DNA of 64,000 nucleotides, from positions 1,550,001-1,614,000 of the forward strand of contig NZ_OY781099.1 in the NCBI RefSeq assembly GCF_963676325.1, written 5' to 3'. This DNA comes from an uncultured Bacteroides sp. (GTDB taxonomy: Bacteria; Bacteroidota; Bacteroidia; Bacteroidales; Bacteroidaceae). The notes below the pieces were generated by a model, which made no database searches, had not been told where the DNA came from, and was given only the letters and a program-made list of their open reading frames with translations. Made by a program: the position numbers and the translations under genes. Of the stretch, positions 15,395-24,607 are shown in pieces (position 1 is the first letter of the stretch; each line of letters opens with the position of its first letter).

Positions 15395-16357
15395 ATGAAA
15401 GATCTGAAAAAATACTTCGATAGCACATTGGGTGTAAACGTGGTGATAAAGCCATTGAAAGAAGAAAAAATGAAAGGTTTGCCCTATTTTGTGATAGGGA
15501 ACTATAATTTATTCACTACCGAATTATTTGGTTCTGAATTACTTCTGGTTGAAGTGAAAGAAGACATTACCGCGAATAGACTAAGAAAGCAACTTGACAT
15601 CATTCAGACAATAATTCAACTTACTGCCATAGCAGTTTTAAAACCAATTGAAGCCTATAACCGATTGAGGTTGATTGAGAAGAAAATTCCTTTCGTTATC
15701 CCTGGTAAGCAAATGTATATGCCCAGTTTACTTATTGATTTAAAAGAATTTGGTGTAAACCAAACAGTTAAACAAGAAGTAATGCAGCCGGCAGCTCAAC
15801 TTTTATTATTATTTCATCTGCAAGTAGAATCTTTGGAAGGCCTGAATCTTAAAACGATTGCTGAAAAACTTGAATACAATGCAACAACTATTACACGTGC
15901 TGTTAAATATTTATTAATCAATAACCTTTGTGAATTACAAGGAACAAAAGATAAATTTCTACATTTCAGTTTCACTAAAAAAGAACTCTGGACTAATACA
16001 GAACCTTTAATGACTAATCCAATCAAAAAAACCACATATTACACAGGACTTCTGAAGGATCAGTATTTGCGGAAATCAAATATCAATGCACTTTCCAATT
16101 ATTCCGACTTGAACCCAACAGCAATGGAATCTTACGCCGCAAAACCAGCATACATCAAACTACTTAAAGTTCAAAATGCAGATAAAATTGGTCAAAAGGA
16201 GGGTGAAATTCGCATAGAAGAATGGAAGTATGATCCGGCAAAACTAAGCCATACTGAATTTATCGACCGTTTGTCACTGTATCTGTGCTTTAGAGACAAT
16301 AAAAATGAGCGTATAGAAAATGCTTTAGAACAATTAATTGACAACGTAGAATGGTAA
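15395..16357 (+). CDS. AbiEi-like winged-helix protein (putative antitoxin)
   Basis: A 320-residue cytoplasmic protein. Residues about 1-125 form a domain ending in Ile-Pro-Phe-Val-Ile-Pro-Gly-Lys-Gln-Met-Tyr-Met-Pro, a signature I associate with winged-helix partners of nucleotidyltransferase genes. A helix-turn-helix follows near 150-190, with Leu-Lys-Thr-Ile-Ala-Glu-Lys-Leu-Glu-Tyr-Asn-Ala-Thr-Thr-Ile-Thr-Arg-Ala. Its last codons overlap the start of the next gene by 7 nt, which signals tight coupling. Together they look like a type IV AbiEi/AbiEii toxin-antitoxin or abortive-infection module. The AbiEi assignment rests on architecture rather than strong sequence identity. Confidence 0.65.
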   Translation: MKDLKKYFDSTLGVNVVIKPLKEEKMKGLPYFVIGNYNLFTTELFGSELLLVEVKEDITANRLRKQLDIIQTIIQLTAIAVLKPIEAYNRLRLIEKKIPFVIPGKQMYMPSLLIDLKEFGVNQTVKQEVMQPAAQLLLLFHLQVESLEGLNLKTIAEKLEYNATTITRAVKYLLINNLCELQGTKDKFLHFSFTKKELWTNTEPLMTNPIKKTTYYTGLLKDQYLRKSNINALSNYSDLNPTAMESYAAKPAYIKLLKVQNADKIGQKEGEIRIEEWKYDPAKLSHTEFIDRLSLYLCFRDNKNERIENALEQLIDNVEW

Positions 16358-17124
16358 GAGGATTGGATATATTCAAGAAATACTTTGAAGCATACCCCGA
16401 TAACTATGTAATTATAGGAGGTACTGCTTGTGATTTGATTTTAGATGAAGCAGGTTTTATTCCTCGCGCAACGAAAGACATTGATATTATTTTGATTGTA
16501 GAAGCTTTGAACACAGAATTCGTAAAACAGTTTTGGAAGTTTGTTGTAGATGGAAATTATGAACGTAAGGAAAAAAACGAGGATGAACGTAAGTATTATC
16601 GTTTTATGAAGCCCGGAAATACTGAGTTCCCTTTTCAAATTGAGCTGTTTGCGAGAAACCCAGACTTATTGGACTTTGACGAACAATCATACCTTACTCC
16701 CATTCCCGTAGATGATGATTTAACTAGTCTTTCAGCCATATTAATGAATGATGACTATTATCACTATATGTTGGAACATAGTGTACTTGAGAATGGATTA
16801 CACCTTGCCAATATTGAAGCGCTGATATGCCTAAAAGCAAAAGCATACCTCGAAATTGCAGAACGTATCGTTAATGGTAGTAAAGAAGATGCTAAACATC
16901 TACGTAAACACAAAGGCGATGTATTTAGGTTGGCGGTTATGCTTACTGGAAACGATGTATTTAAACTTCCGGAAAGCATAAAAGCTCATTTGCAAACCTT
17001 TGTTGACGTCACTGCTGAAGAATTACCAGACAAAGCCATATTTAAAGAAATGGGACTGAATTCAATATCGGTAGAAGAAGTTTTGAAGCAGCTTATCAAA
17101 AGCTTTAAATTGAAAATTGCATGA
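16351..17124 (+). CDS. AbiEii-like nucleotidyltransferase (putative toxin)
   Basis: A 257-residue protein with a DNA polymerase beta-like nucleotidyltransferase core. The signature is Ile-Ile-Gly23-Gly24-Thr-Ala followed by Lys-Asp43-Ile-Asp45, giving the two metal-binding acids. A third acid in Phe-Gln-Ile-Glu-Leu-Phe near 90 fits the fold. The C-terminal part is helical, as in AbiEii, where it helps bind the target. AbiEii-type toxins add nucleotides to tRNA ends or other targets in the cell. The overlap with the upstream winged-helix gene supports a paired module. No activity can be confirmed from sequence. Confidence 0.7.
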   Translation: MVRGLDIFKKYFEAYPDNYVIIGGTACDLILDEAGFIPRATKDIDIILIVEALNTEFVKQFWKFVVDGNYERKEKNEDERKYYRFMKPGNTEFPFQIELFARNPDLLDFDEQSYLTPIPVDDDLTSLSAILMNDDYYHYMLEHSVLENGLHLANIEALICLKAKAYLEIAERIVNGSKEDAKHLRKHKGDVFRLAVMLTGNDVFKLPESIKAHLQTFVDVTAEELPDKAIFKEMGLNSISVEEVLKQLIKSFKLKIA

Positions 17125-17299
17125 TAAGTCAAGAAACAAGACGATTTTAATGAATATGTATACAATTTGTACCTCAAATCGCGTATCTTACTGATATACA
17201 ATAAGCTATATATTCTGTATTGGTAAGCTAATTTTTATTCCCCAATAAATAAAATCCAAACTCCAATAAATAAAAATTATTGCCGAATAACTGCTCAAC

Positions 17300-17381
17300 C
17301 TCCCGCCTGCTTTTTTTGAAAGCAGGCGGGACTTTGCTCAACATCCGGTTACGTTCCAAAAAAAGCAGGCGGGAGTTTTTT
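17300..17381 (+). terminator. 19-bp perfect hairpin with a competing inner hairpin
   Basis: Bases 17300-17318 and 17357-17375 are perfect 19-nt reverse complements and are followed by six T (17376-17381), the form of a strong terminator for the AbiE-like pair. A third copy of the right arm at 17319-17331 can pair with 17301-17313 instead, giving a 13-bp hairpin with a 5-nt loop. The two structures exclude each other. Confidence 0.7.
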
Positions 17382-17420
17382 GCATCGCACTTTTGCCGGA
17401 TTCTACAGAAAAACGAAAAC

Positions 17421-17841
17421 CATCCCTCACTCCCTCACTATTTTTTGTAATATTTTAAAATACAATATGTTAGCCAGTGATGGTAGCATTCTCAACCATC
17501 ACGGAACCATCACTTTTGGGGCCATCCCTCACTATTTCGAATCAAATTCATGCAATTTTGTGTATTTTGTCAAACTAAGAAGTAACCAATTTTAATCTGC
17601 AACTCAGTTTTTGGGTTTGTCCAGACTTTTAATAATTCGGAGAAATTTGCAACGAAAAAGTGAGGGATGAACCAAAAAGTGATGGTTCGTGGCTTTTTAG
17701 GTCTCATCTGTCACGGATTAATGGTTTGAAAATTAAGTGATTATGTTTTAAGGCGTGATGGATGAGTGAGGGATGAATTTAGTCAATGCGTTGAACTATA
17801 GTTATTTATGTGAAAAAGGTGATGGTAGGACCAAAAAATAT
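17421..17841. repeat. cluster of GTGAGGGATG and GTGATGGT motifs in both orientations
   Basis: The gap between the AbiE-like pair and ftcD carries no convincing gene. It holds at least eight copies of two short motifs: CATCCCTCAC at 17421-17430 and 17523-17532, AACCATCAC at 17494-17502 and 17505-17513, GTGAGGGATG at 17660-17669 and 17767-17776, and GTGATGGT near 17477, 17679 and 17819. The segments 17502-17533 and 17659-17690 form an inverted repeat with 27 of 32 positions matching. Function unknown. Confidence 0.7.
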
Positions 17842-18011
17842 TTTTTTTATGTGGGAAAAATAACTCCGGATACAAATGCTTTGTTTTCTAATGGTATTAT
17901 TCATTAATAATTATGCAAATAAACTTTGTTTAAGTCAAAGTAAAGCACTACTTTAGTAGCACTTATCGTACAGTTCAAAAAAGATAAATAACCTTATATC
18001 TGATACTATAA

Positions 18012-19706
18012 ATGGAAAAAAGAATTGTAGAATGCGTGCCCAACTTTAGTGAGGGACGCGATATGACCGTTATCAAACAGATTACTGATGTAATAGAGGG
18101 TGTAGAAGGCATCAAACTCCTTGATGTAGACCCGGGTAACGCTACTAACAGAACCGTTGTTACTTTTGTGGGAGAAATTGAGGCCGTGGTGGAGGCTGCC
18201 TTTCGTTGTGTGGTGAAAGCTGCGGAACTTATTGATATGAGAAAACATCACGGTGAACATCCTCGCATGGGAGCTACCGATGTATTGCCGCTTATTCCTG
18301 TTTCCGGCATTACCATGGAAGAGACTGCCAGATATGCCCGTCAACTTGCCAGGAGAATTGCACTCGAAGGTGGTGTCCCTACTTATTGTTATGAATATGC
18401 AGCCATTTATCCCGAACGTAAGAAGTTGGCTGTTTGCCGGGAAGGGGAGTATGAAGGATTGAAGCCGCGCTTTGGGAATCCTGTCCGGATGCCCGACTTT
18501 GGCGGTGAACTGTGGACGGAGCGTGTGGCCCAAACCGGATGCACAGCCGTGGGCGCAAGAGATTTTCTGATTGCTATTAATTTCAATCTGAACACAACTT
18601 CTAACCGTAGGGCCAATGCCATTGCTTTCGATGTCCGCGAACGTGGACGTGTGAAGCGGGAAGGTAATTCGCCGGTGGGCAAGATTATGAAAGATGAGAA
18701 TGGACAGGATCTGTTTATTCCCGGCACGTTAAAAAGTACGGCCGCTATTGGGTGGTTTATTAAAGAATATGGCATTGCTCAGGTTTCCATGAATATAACC
18801 AATGTTGCTGTTACCCCCGTACATATTGCTTTTGAAGAGGTGGTGGCAAAGGCTGCGGCTCGTGGTGTGCGGATTACGGGCACTGAGATTGTGGGATTGG
18901 TACCAAAATCCACACTGATTGATGCAGGGAAATATTTCCTTCGCAAGCAACAACGTTCTGTGGGTATCTCTGAAAAGGAGATTATCAGGATTGCGATAAA
19001 GTCAATGGGGCTTGATGATTTGAAACCTTTCGATGTAAAGACCAAAGTGATAGAATATATGCTTGAAGATGATACTGAAGAGAAGCTGGTGGATATGACT
19101 GTTTCGGACTTTGCTTTAGAGACGGCCAGTGAATCGGCTGCTCCCGGTGGCGGCTCTATCTCTGCTTACATGGGAACGTTGGGGGCTGCTTTGGGTACAA
19201 TGGTTGCTAATCTCTCTTCGCACAAAGCGGGATGGGATGCCCGTTGGGAAGAGTTCTCTGATTGTGCCGAGCGCGGTCAGGCTTTGGTGAGTGAACTGAT
19301 TTTTCTTGTGGATGAAGATACCCGTTCATTTAATAAGGTGATGGATGCTTTTGGCCTGCCAAAGAACACAGAGGAAGAAAAAGCTGCACGCACTAAGGCT
19401 ATTCAGGAGGCTACATTCTATGCTACCCAAATACCGTTCAGGGTGATGAAGGCTTCAATGGCAGTGTTTGATATTGTGGAACAAATGGCTAAAGAGGGTA
19501 ATCCTAATTCTGTGTCGGATGCCGGAGTAGGTGCACTGGCTGCTCGTTCGGCAGTGCTGGGTGCCTGGCTCAATGTGCGTATCAATGCGGGTGGCATTAA
19601 GAACAAGGCGTTGATTGAACCCATACTCGAAGAGGCTGCTGTCATGGCAAAACTGGCGCAGGAGAGGGAGAGTGCAATTCTTGAAATCGTGAATAGTAAA
19701 ATATAA
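18012..19706 (+). CDS. ftcD: glutamate formimidoyltransferase / formimidoyl-THF cyclodeaminase
   Basis: This 564-residue fusion handles the end of histidine breakdown. The N-terminal formiminotransferase (about 1-325; Glu-Cys-Val-Pro-Asn-Phe-Ser-Glu-Gly at the start) moves the formimino group from N-formiminoglutamate to tetrahydrofolate, releasing glutamate. The C-terminal cyclodeaminase (about 355-560; Ala-Ala-Pro-Gly-Gly-Gly-Ser-Ile-Ser-Ala motif) then forms methenyl-THF and ammonia. The fused form is like the animal enzyme and is common in Bacteroidetes. It leads a four-gene operon, 7 nt before hutU, so histidine nitrogen and one-carbon units are both recovered. Confidence 0.95.
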   Translation: MEKRIVECVPNFSEGRDMTVIKQITDVIEGVEGIKLLDVDPGNATNRTVVTFVGEIEAVVEAAFRCVVKAAELIDMRKHHGEHPRMGATDVLPLIPVSGITMEETARYARQLARRIALEGGVPTYCYEYAAIYPERKKLAVCREGEYEGLKPRFGNPVRMPDFGGELWTERVAQTGCTAVGARDFLIAINFNLNTTSNRRANAIAFDVRERGRVKREGNSPVGKIMKDENGQDLFIPGTLKSTAAIGWFIKEYGIAQVSMNITNVAVTPVHIAFEEVVAKAAARGVRITGTEIVGLVPKSTLIDAGKYFLRKQQRSVGISEKEIIRIAIKSMGLDDLKPFDVKTKVIEYMLEDDTEEKLVDMTVSDFALETASESAAPGGGSISAYMGTLGAALGTMVANLSSHKAGWDARWEEFSDCAERGQALVSELIFLVDEDTRSFNKVMDAFGLPKNTEEEKAARTKAIQEATFYATQIPFRVMKASMAVFDIVEQMAKEGNPNSVSDAGVGALAARSAVLGAWLNVRINAGGIKNKALIEPILEEAAVMAKLAQERESAILEIVNSKI

Positions 19707-19713
19707 TACTGCC

Positions 19714-21738
19714 ATGAAAGAAATAACTAAAGAGGAATTTCGCAGATTGGTTTCGGCAGGCATTCCTGATGTTTTGCCCGAGCCCAAGCCTTTTGATCTA
19801 GCCATCAATCATGCACCCAAGCGCAAAGATATTCTTTCTGACACTGAAAAGGAGCTTGCTTTGAAGAATGCACTTCGCTATTTCCCTGCCAAACATCATG
19901 CGGTGCTGGCTCCTGAATTTGCTGAGGAGTTGGCTAAGTATGGCCGTATATACATGTATCGTTTTCGTCCCGATTATAAGATATTTGCCCGTCCCATCGA
20001 AGATTATCCTTATCAGTCGAAACAGGCAGCAGCTATTATGCTGATGTTGAGCAATAACCTGGATAATGCGGTGGCTCAGCATCCGCACGAACTTATTACG
20101 TATGGTGGCAATGGTGCGGCGTTTCAGAACTGGGCGCAGTATCTGCTTACCATGAAGTACTTGTCCGTAATGACGGACGAGCAGACGCTGGTGTTGTATT
20201 CCGGTCACCCCATGGGATTATTCCCTTCTCATAAAGATGCCCCGCGTGTGGTGATAACCAATGGTATGGTGATACCAAATTATTCTTCCAAAGATCATTG
20301 GGAGAGGTTTAATGCGCTGGGTGTTTCTCAATATGGGCAGATGACAGCGGGTTCGTTTATGTACATCGGTCCGCAGGGCATTGTGCACGGTACGAGTATC
20401 ACGGTGCTGAATGCCAAACGCATGCAGCGGGCCAAACATCCTTCCGAAAAAGGAGTGCTGTTTGTTTCTTCAGGACTGGGCGGAATGTCGGGTGCGCAAC
20501 CAAAGGCGGGTAATATTGCCGGAGTGGTTTCTGTGATTGCCGAGATTAATCCCAAAGCGGTGGCTGTTCGTCGCTCCCAAGGTTGGGTGGACGAGGTGTT
20601 TACTGATTTAGATACATTGATGCCCCGAATCCGCAGGGCGGTTGATACAAACGAAGTGGTGTCAATTGCTTATCAGGGAAATGTGGTGGACTTATGGGAG
20701 CGGTTGGCAGCCGAAGAGATGTATGTGGATCTGGGTTCCGATCAGACTTCTTTGCATAATCCCTGGGCGGGTGGCTATTATCCGGCAGACCTTGATTTTG
20801 ATGAGGCTAACCGTTTGATGGCCGAAGAACCTGAGAAGTTTCAGGCGAAGGTTCGCAATACATTGCGGCGTCATGCTGCGGCTATCAATAAACTTACTGC
20901 AAAGGGTATGTACTTCTTTGATTATGGCAATGCTTTTCTGCTGGAAGCATCCCGTGCGGGAGCTGATGTGATGAAGGCTGATGGTACTTTCCGTTATCCT
21001 TCGTATGTGCAGGATATTATGGGACCTCTCTTTTTCGACTATGGTTTCGGACCTTTCCGCTGGGTATGTACTTCGGGCAATCCTAAAGATCTGGCAGTAA
21101 GTGACAGGATTGCCGCTGAGGTGCTGGAACGGATTCTTCAAACAGCACCTGCAGATATTCAGTCGCAGTTGAATGATAATCTTCATTGGATAAAAGAGGC
21201 CGGTAAGAATAATCTGGTGGTAGGTTCGCAGGCGCGTATTCTTTATCTCGATTCATTGGGGCGTATTGAGGTGGCTAAGGCACTTAACCAGGCAATCGGG
21301 CGTGGAGAGATTTCTGCACCAATAGTACTGGGACGAGATCATCACGATGTGTCGGGCACTGATTCGCCTTTTCGTGAGACTTCAAATATATACGATGGCT
21401 CTTCGTTCACCGCAGACATGGCTGTGCAGAATGTGATTGGTGATTCTTTCCGTGGCGCTACCTGGGTTTCCATTCATAACGGTGGCGGAGTAGGCTGGGG
21501 CGAGGTTATCAATGGTGGCTTTGGAATGATGATTGATGGTTCAGCTGATGCTGACCGTCGTCTCAGATCTATGCTTTTGTGGGATGTAAATAACGGACTG
21601 GCACGCCGCAGCTGGGCTCGTAACCCGGGAGCAATGGATACTGTCCGCAGAGAGATGGCTCGTACTCCCGAACTTGTAGTAACTTTACCTAATATAGCTG
21701 ATGATAACCTTATTAAATTGGTATTAAAACATAAATAA
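19714..21738 (+). CDS. hutU: urocanate hydratase, long form
   Basis: HutU is an NAD+-dependent enzyme that converts urocanate to imidazolone propionate. At 674 residues it is the long type, near the size of animal urocanase, and about 115 residues longer than the Pseudomonas or Bacillus enzyme. Typical segments are Gly-Gly-Asn-Gly-Ala-Ala-Phe-Gln-Asn-Trp, Tyr-Ser-Gly-His-Pro-Met-Gly-Leu-Phe, Ser-Ser-Gly-Leu-Gly-Gly-Met-Ser-Gly-Ala-Gln, and Gly-Arg-Asp-His-His-Asp-Val-Ser-Gly-Thr-Asp-Ser-Pro. The gene lies 7 nt after ftcD and 2 nt before hutH. Confidence 0.95.
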   Translation: MKEITKEEFRRLVSAGIPDVLPEPKPFDLAINHAPKRKDILSDTEKELALKNALRYFPAKHHAVLAPEFAEELAKYGRIYMYRFRPDYKIFARPIEDYPYQSKQAAAIMLMLSNNLDNAVAQHPHELITYGGNGAAFQNWAQYLLTMKYLSVMTDEQTLVLYSGHPMGLFPSHKDAPRVVITNGMVIPNYSSKDHWERFNALGVSQYGQMTAGSFMYIGPQGIVHGTSITVLNAKRMQRAKHPSEKGVLFVSSGLGGMSGAQPKAGNIAGVVSVIAEINPKAVAVRRSQGWVDEVFTDLDTLMPRIRRAVDTNEVVSIAYQGNVVDLWERLAAEEMYVDLGSDQTSLHNPWAGGYYPADLDFDEANRLMAEEPEKFQAKVRNTLRRHAAAINKLTAKGMYFFDYGNAFLLEASRAGADVMKADGTFRYPSYVQDIMGPLFFDYGFGPFRWVCTSGNPKDLAVSDRIAAEVLERILQTAPADIQSQLNDNLHWIKEAGKNNLVVGSQARILYLDSLGRIEVAKALNQAIGRGEISAPIVLGRDHHDVSGTDSPFRETSNIYDGSSFTADMAVQNVIGDSFRGATWVSIHNGGGVGWGEVINGGFGMMIDGSADADRRLRSMLLWDVNNGLARRSWARNPGAMDTVRREMARTPELVVTLPNIADDNLIKLVLKHK

Positions 21739-21740
21739 CA

Positions 21741-23231
21741 ATGGCAAAAACGCATAAAATAAGTACAGAACATTTATCAATAGATAGATTGCAACAGATT
21801 ATTGTGAAGGGATACAAGTTAGAATTGTCTGACGAATCGAAAGCACTGATAATAAAAGGACGCAAGTATCTGGATAATAAGATGAAGACTCAGAAAGAGC
21901 CTATCTATGGTGTATCAACAGGTTTTGGTTGTCTTTGTGATATCAGTGTGAGCGGTGAACAACTCTCTATTCTGCAACGTAACCTGGTGATGTCTCATGC
22001 TTGCGGTCTTGGCGAACGTGTACCTAATGAGATTGTGAAGCTGATGCTTTTTCTAAAAGTTCAATCGCTCTCTTACGGTTATTCGGGTGCTCAGCTGGAA
22101 ACGGTACAACGGCTGATTGACTTTTTCAATAACGGTGTCTGTCCGGTTGTTTATCAGCAAGGTTCATTAGGAGCATCGGGTGATTTAGTACCGCTTGCAC
22201 ATCTTTCATTGCCTATTTTAGGTTTGGGAGAGGTAAATTACAAAGGTAGGGATGTGGATGTTCAAGTGGTGAACGAGAAATTTGGTTGGGAACCTATCAC
22301 GTTGCAATCCAAAGAAGGGCTGGCTTTGTTAAATGGCACGCAGTTTATGGGTGCTTATGGCTGTTGGTGTATTATGAATGCAAACAGGTTATCGGCTATA
22401 GCAGATGTAACGGCTGCCATTTCTATTGATGCTTTCGATGGCCGCATTGAACCTTTCCATCCTGCCGTTCATGCTATTCGTCCACACAAAGGACAGATTG
22501 AAACTGCCCGTCGCATCCGCGAACTGCTAGACGGTAGTGAGATTATTGCCCGTAAGAAAGTACATGTGCAGGACCCTTATTCATTCCGTTGTGTGCCACA
22601 GGTTCACGGTGCATCCAAGGATACCATTGCTTATGTGGAGAGTGTGTTTACCACAGAGATTAACTCTACCACGGACAATCCTACAATTGTACCCGATGAA
22701 GATCTGGTAATCTCGGCAGGAAACTTTCACGGACAGCCATTGGCTGTGGCGCTCGACTTCCTGGCTATTGGTGTGGCCGAACTTGGAAGCATCTCTTCTC
22801 AGCGAACTTATCAGCTTATTGCAGGCGAACGTGAACTGCCTATATTTCTGGCAGGTAATCCCGGCTTGAATAGTGGATTTATGATTCCGCAATATGCTGC
22901 CGCTTCTATTGTTAGTCAGAGCAAACAACTGTGTACTCCTGCATCGGTAGATTCGATTGAGTCATCGCAAGGGCAGGAAGATCATGTGAGTATGGGGGCT
23001 AATGCGGCAACAAAATGCTACAAGGTGGTGGAAAACACCGAACGTTTACTGGCTATTGAATTGTTTAATGCTGTGCAGGCAATTGATTTTCGTTGTCCGC
23101 TTAAAACCTCGCCTGTATTGCAAAAGGTGTGCACGGCATATCGCAAGGTGGTGCCGTTTATAGAGAACGATTGTGTGATGTATCCGCACATTCATAATAG
23201 TGTTGATTTTCTGAGGAAATGGAAATTTTAG
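21741..23231 (+). CDS. hutH: histidine ammonia-lyase
   Basis: HutH removes ammonia from L-histidine to give urocanate, the first step of histidine catabolism. The 496-residue chain carries the Ala145-Ser146-Gly147 triplet within Gly-Ser-Leu-Gly-Ala-Ser-Gly-Asp-Leu-Val-Pro-Leu, which cyclises to the MIO electrophile. Tyr in Pro-Ile-Tyr-Gly-Val-Ser-Thr-Gly-Phe-Gly and the Asn-Gly-Thr-Gln motif are also in place. The gene starts 2 nt after the hutU stop and is followed 4 nt later by hutI. No signal peptide. Confidence 0.97.
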   Translation: MAKTHKISTEHLSIDRLQQIIVKGYKLELSDESKALIIKGRKYLDNKMKTQKEPIYGVSTGFGCLCDISVSGEQLSILQRNLVMSHACGLGERVPNEIVKLMLFLKVQSLSYGYSGAQLETVQRLIDFFNNGVCPVVYQQGSLGASGDLVPLAHLSLPILGLGEVNYKGRDVDVQVVNEKFGWEPITLQSKEGLALLNGTQFMGAYGCWCIMNANRLSAIADVTAAISIDAFDGRIEPFHPAVHAIRPHKGQIETARRIRELLDGSEIIARKKVHVQDPYSFRCVPQVHGASKDTIAYVESVFTTEINSTTDNPTIVPDEDLVISAGNFHGQPLAVALDFLAIGVAELGSISSQRTYQLIAGERELPIFLAGNPGLNSGFMIPQYAAASIVSQSKQLCTPASVDSIESSQGQEDHVSMGANAATKCYKVVENTERLLAIELFNAVQAIDFRCPLKTSPVLQKVCTAYRKVVPFIENDCVMYPHIHNSVDFLRKWKF

Positions 23232-23235
23232 AAGA

Positions 23236-24477
23236 ATGAAACTATTAATAAAGAATATCAGAGAGCTGTATCAGGTGGAAGACAAGCCACGAATAATGGT
23301 TTGCGGAAAAGATATGGCTTCTCTGCCTTGTATCAAGGATGCTTACTTGCTGATGGAAGATGAATGTATAGCCTCGTTTGGTACCATGTCGTCACTTTCT
23401 CCAACTCTAAGAGCTGATGAGGTTATTGATGCAACGGGAAAGATTGTGCTGCCTGCGTTTTGCGATTCTCACACGCATCTTGTTTATGCTGGCAGTAGAG
23501 AACTGGAATTTATAGACAAGATAAACGGGCTATCGTATGAAGAAATTGCACAACGTGGAGGTGGTATTCTTAATTCCGCCCAACGTCTGCACGAAGCAAC
23601 TGAAGATGGACTCTACGAACAGGCACTTGTCCGGATTCATGAGATGATTGGTATGGGAACAGGTGCAGCCGAGATAAAGAGTGGTTACGGACTGTCTATC
23701 GAAGATGAACTCAAGATGTTGCGTGTTATAAAGCGTCTTCGTGAAACAACACCTCTTACTATCCGTGCCACTTTTCTGGGTGCTCATGCAGTGCCGACCG
23801 ACTATAAAGGCAGGCAGGCTGCGTATGTGGATTTGATTGTTAATGAGATGATACCTGCCGTGGCAAGTGAAGGCCTGGCGGATTTCGTTGACTGCTTTTG
23901 CGATAAAGGTTTCTTTACCTGTGAAGAGACTGAACGCATAATGGTTGCAGGTGCCAGATACGGTATGCGTCCGAAGATACATGCCAATGAACTTGCTCTT
24001 TCTGGGGGCATACAGATAGGAGTGAAGCACAATGCACTTTCGGTAGATCATCTGGAGTTTACCGGTGATGCCGAGATTGAAGCATTGAAAGGCAGCGGTA
24101 CAATGCCTACCTTGCTACCCGGGGCGGCTTTCTTTCTGGGAATGAATTATCCGCCTGCCCGTAAGATGATAGACAGCGGACTACCTATCGCCCTTGCTTC
24201 TGATTACAATCCAGGTTCGTCGCCATCGGGTAACATGAAGTTTATCTTGTCACTGGCAACAATCAATATGAAGTTAACTCCCGAAGAGGCAATTAATGCA
24301 GCCACCATCAACAGTGCTTATGCGATGGGTATCAGTGAAAGTCACGGCTCTATCTGTGTGGGCAAGCGGGCAAATGTACTTATCACGAAAGAGATACCAT
24401 CGCTTTACTTTCTGCCTTATGCTTATACTTCCAATTTGATAGATTGTGTGATACTTGGAGGGAGAGTGGTGAGGTAA
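23236..24477 (+). CDS. hutI: imidazolonepropionase
   Basis: HutI is a zinc amidohydrolase that opens imidazolone propionate to N-formiminoglutamate, the substrate of FtcD. The 413-residue length is normal. Metal and substrate motifs are visible: Asp-Ser-His-Thr-His-Leu-Val-Tyr-Ala-Gly, His-Ala-Asn-Glu-Leu, Val-Asp-His-Leu-Glu and Ala-Ser-Asp-Tyr-Asn-Pro-Gly-Ser-Ser-Pro. It closes the hut operon. With ftcD, hutU and hutH the pathway from histidine to glutamate is complete in this window. Confidence 0.96.
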   Translation: MKLLIKNIRELYQVEDKPRIMVCGKDMASLPCIKDAYLLMEDECIASFGTMSSLSPTLRADEVIDATGKIVLPAFCDSHTHLVYAGSRELEFIDKINGLSYEEIAQRGGGILNSAQRLHEATEDGLYEQALVRIHEMIGMGTGAAEIKSGYGLSIEDELKMLRVIKRLRETTPLTIRATFLGAHAVPTDYKGRQAAYVDLIVNEMIPAVASEGLADFVDCFCDKGFFTCEETERIMVAGARYGMRPKIHANELALSGGIQIGVKHNALSVDHLEFTGDAEIEALKGSGTMPTLLPGAAFFLGMNYPPARKMIDSGLPIALASDYNPGSSPSGNMKFILSLATINMKLTPEEAINAATINSAYAMGISESHGSICVGKRANVLITKEIPSLYFLPYAYTSNLIDCVILGGRVVR

Positions 24478-24532
24478 ACAGAATGTGTTAGCTAATAGTT
24501 ACTTAGCATTATATGAAGTTAAACCATTAAAA

Positions 24533-24560
24533 AAGCCGGCTCTTTGTTGGGGACCGGCTT
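24533..24560 (-). terminator. terminator of the minus-strand DUF3836-like gene
   Basis: A 7-bp GC-rich stem (24533-24539 with 24554-24560) has a run of A on its left on the plus strand, that is, a T run after the stem on the minus strand. It ends the transcript of the gene at 24608-25153 and may also stop hut transcripts, though without a T tail on that strand. Confidence 0.7.
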
Positions 24561-24607
24561 AAAAAATTCAATTTATTATGGAACTATTATCTTAGTATAT
24601 AAAAACT

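Noticed and set aside
17380..17595. 71-codon ORF in the repeat-rich gap
   Set aside because: It runs through the repeated motifs and has no protein-like pattern or RBS. The repeats explain the open frame.
17421..17841. CRISPR array
   Set aside because: The repeats are about 10 nt, unevenly spaced and in both orientations. There are no spacers of constant length and no cas genes.
17942..17962. Operator for the hut operon (CTACT-TT-AGTAG)
   Set aside because: The inverted repeat has only 5-nt arms in AT-rich DNA and there is no second copy. Evidence was too thin to list as a site.
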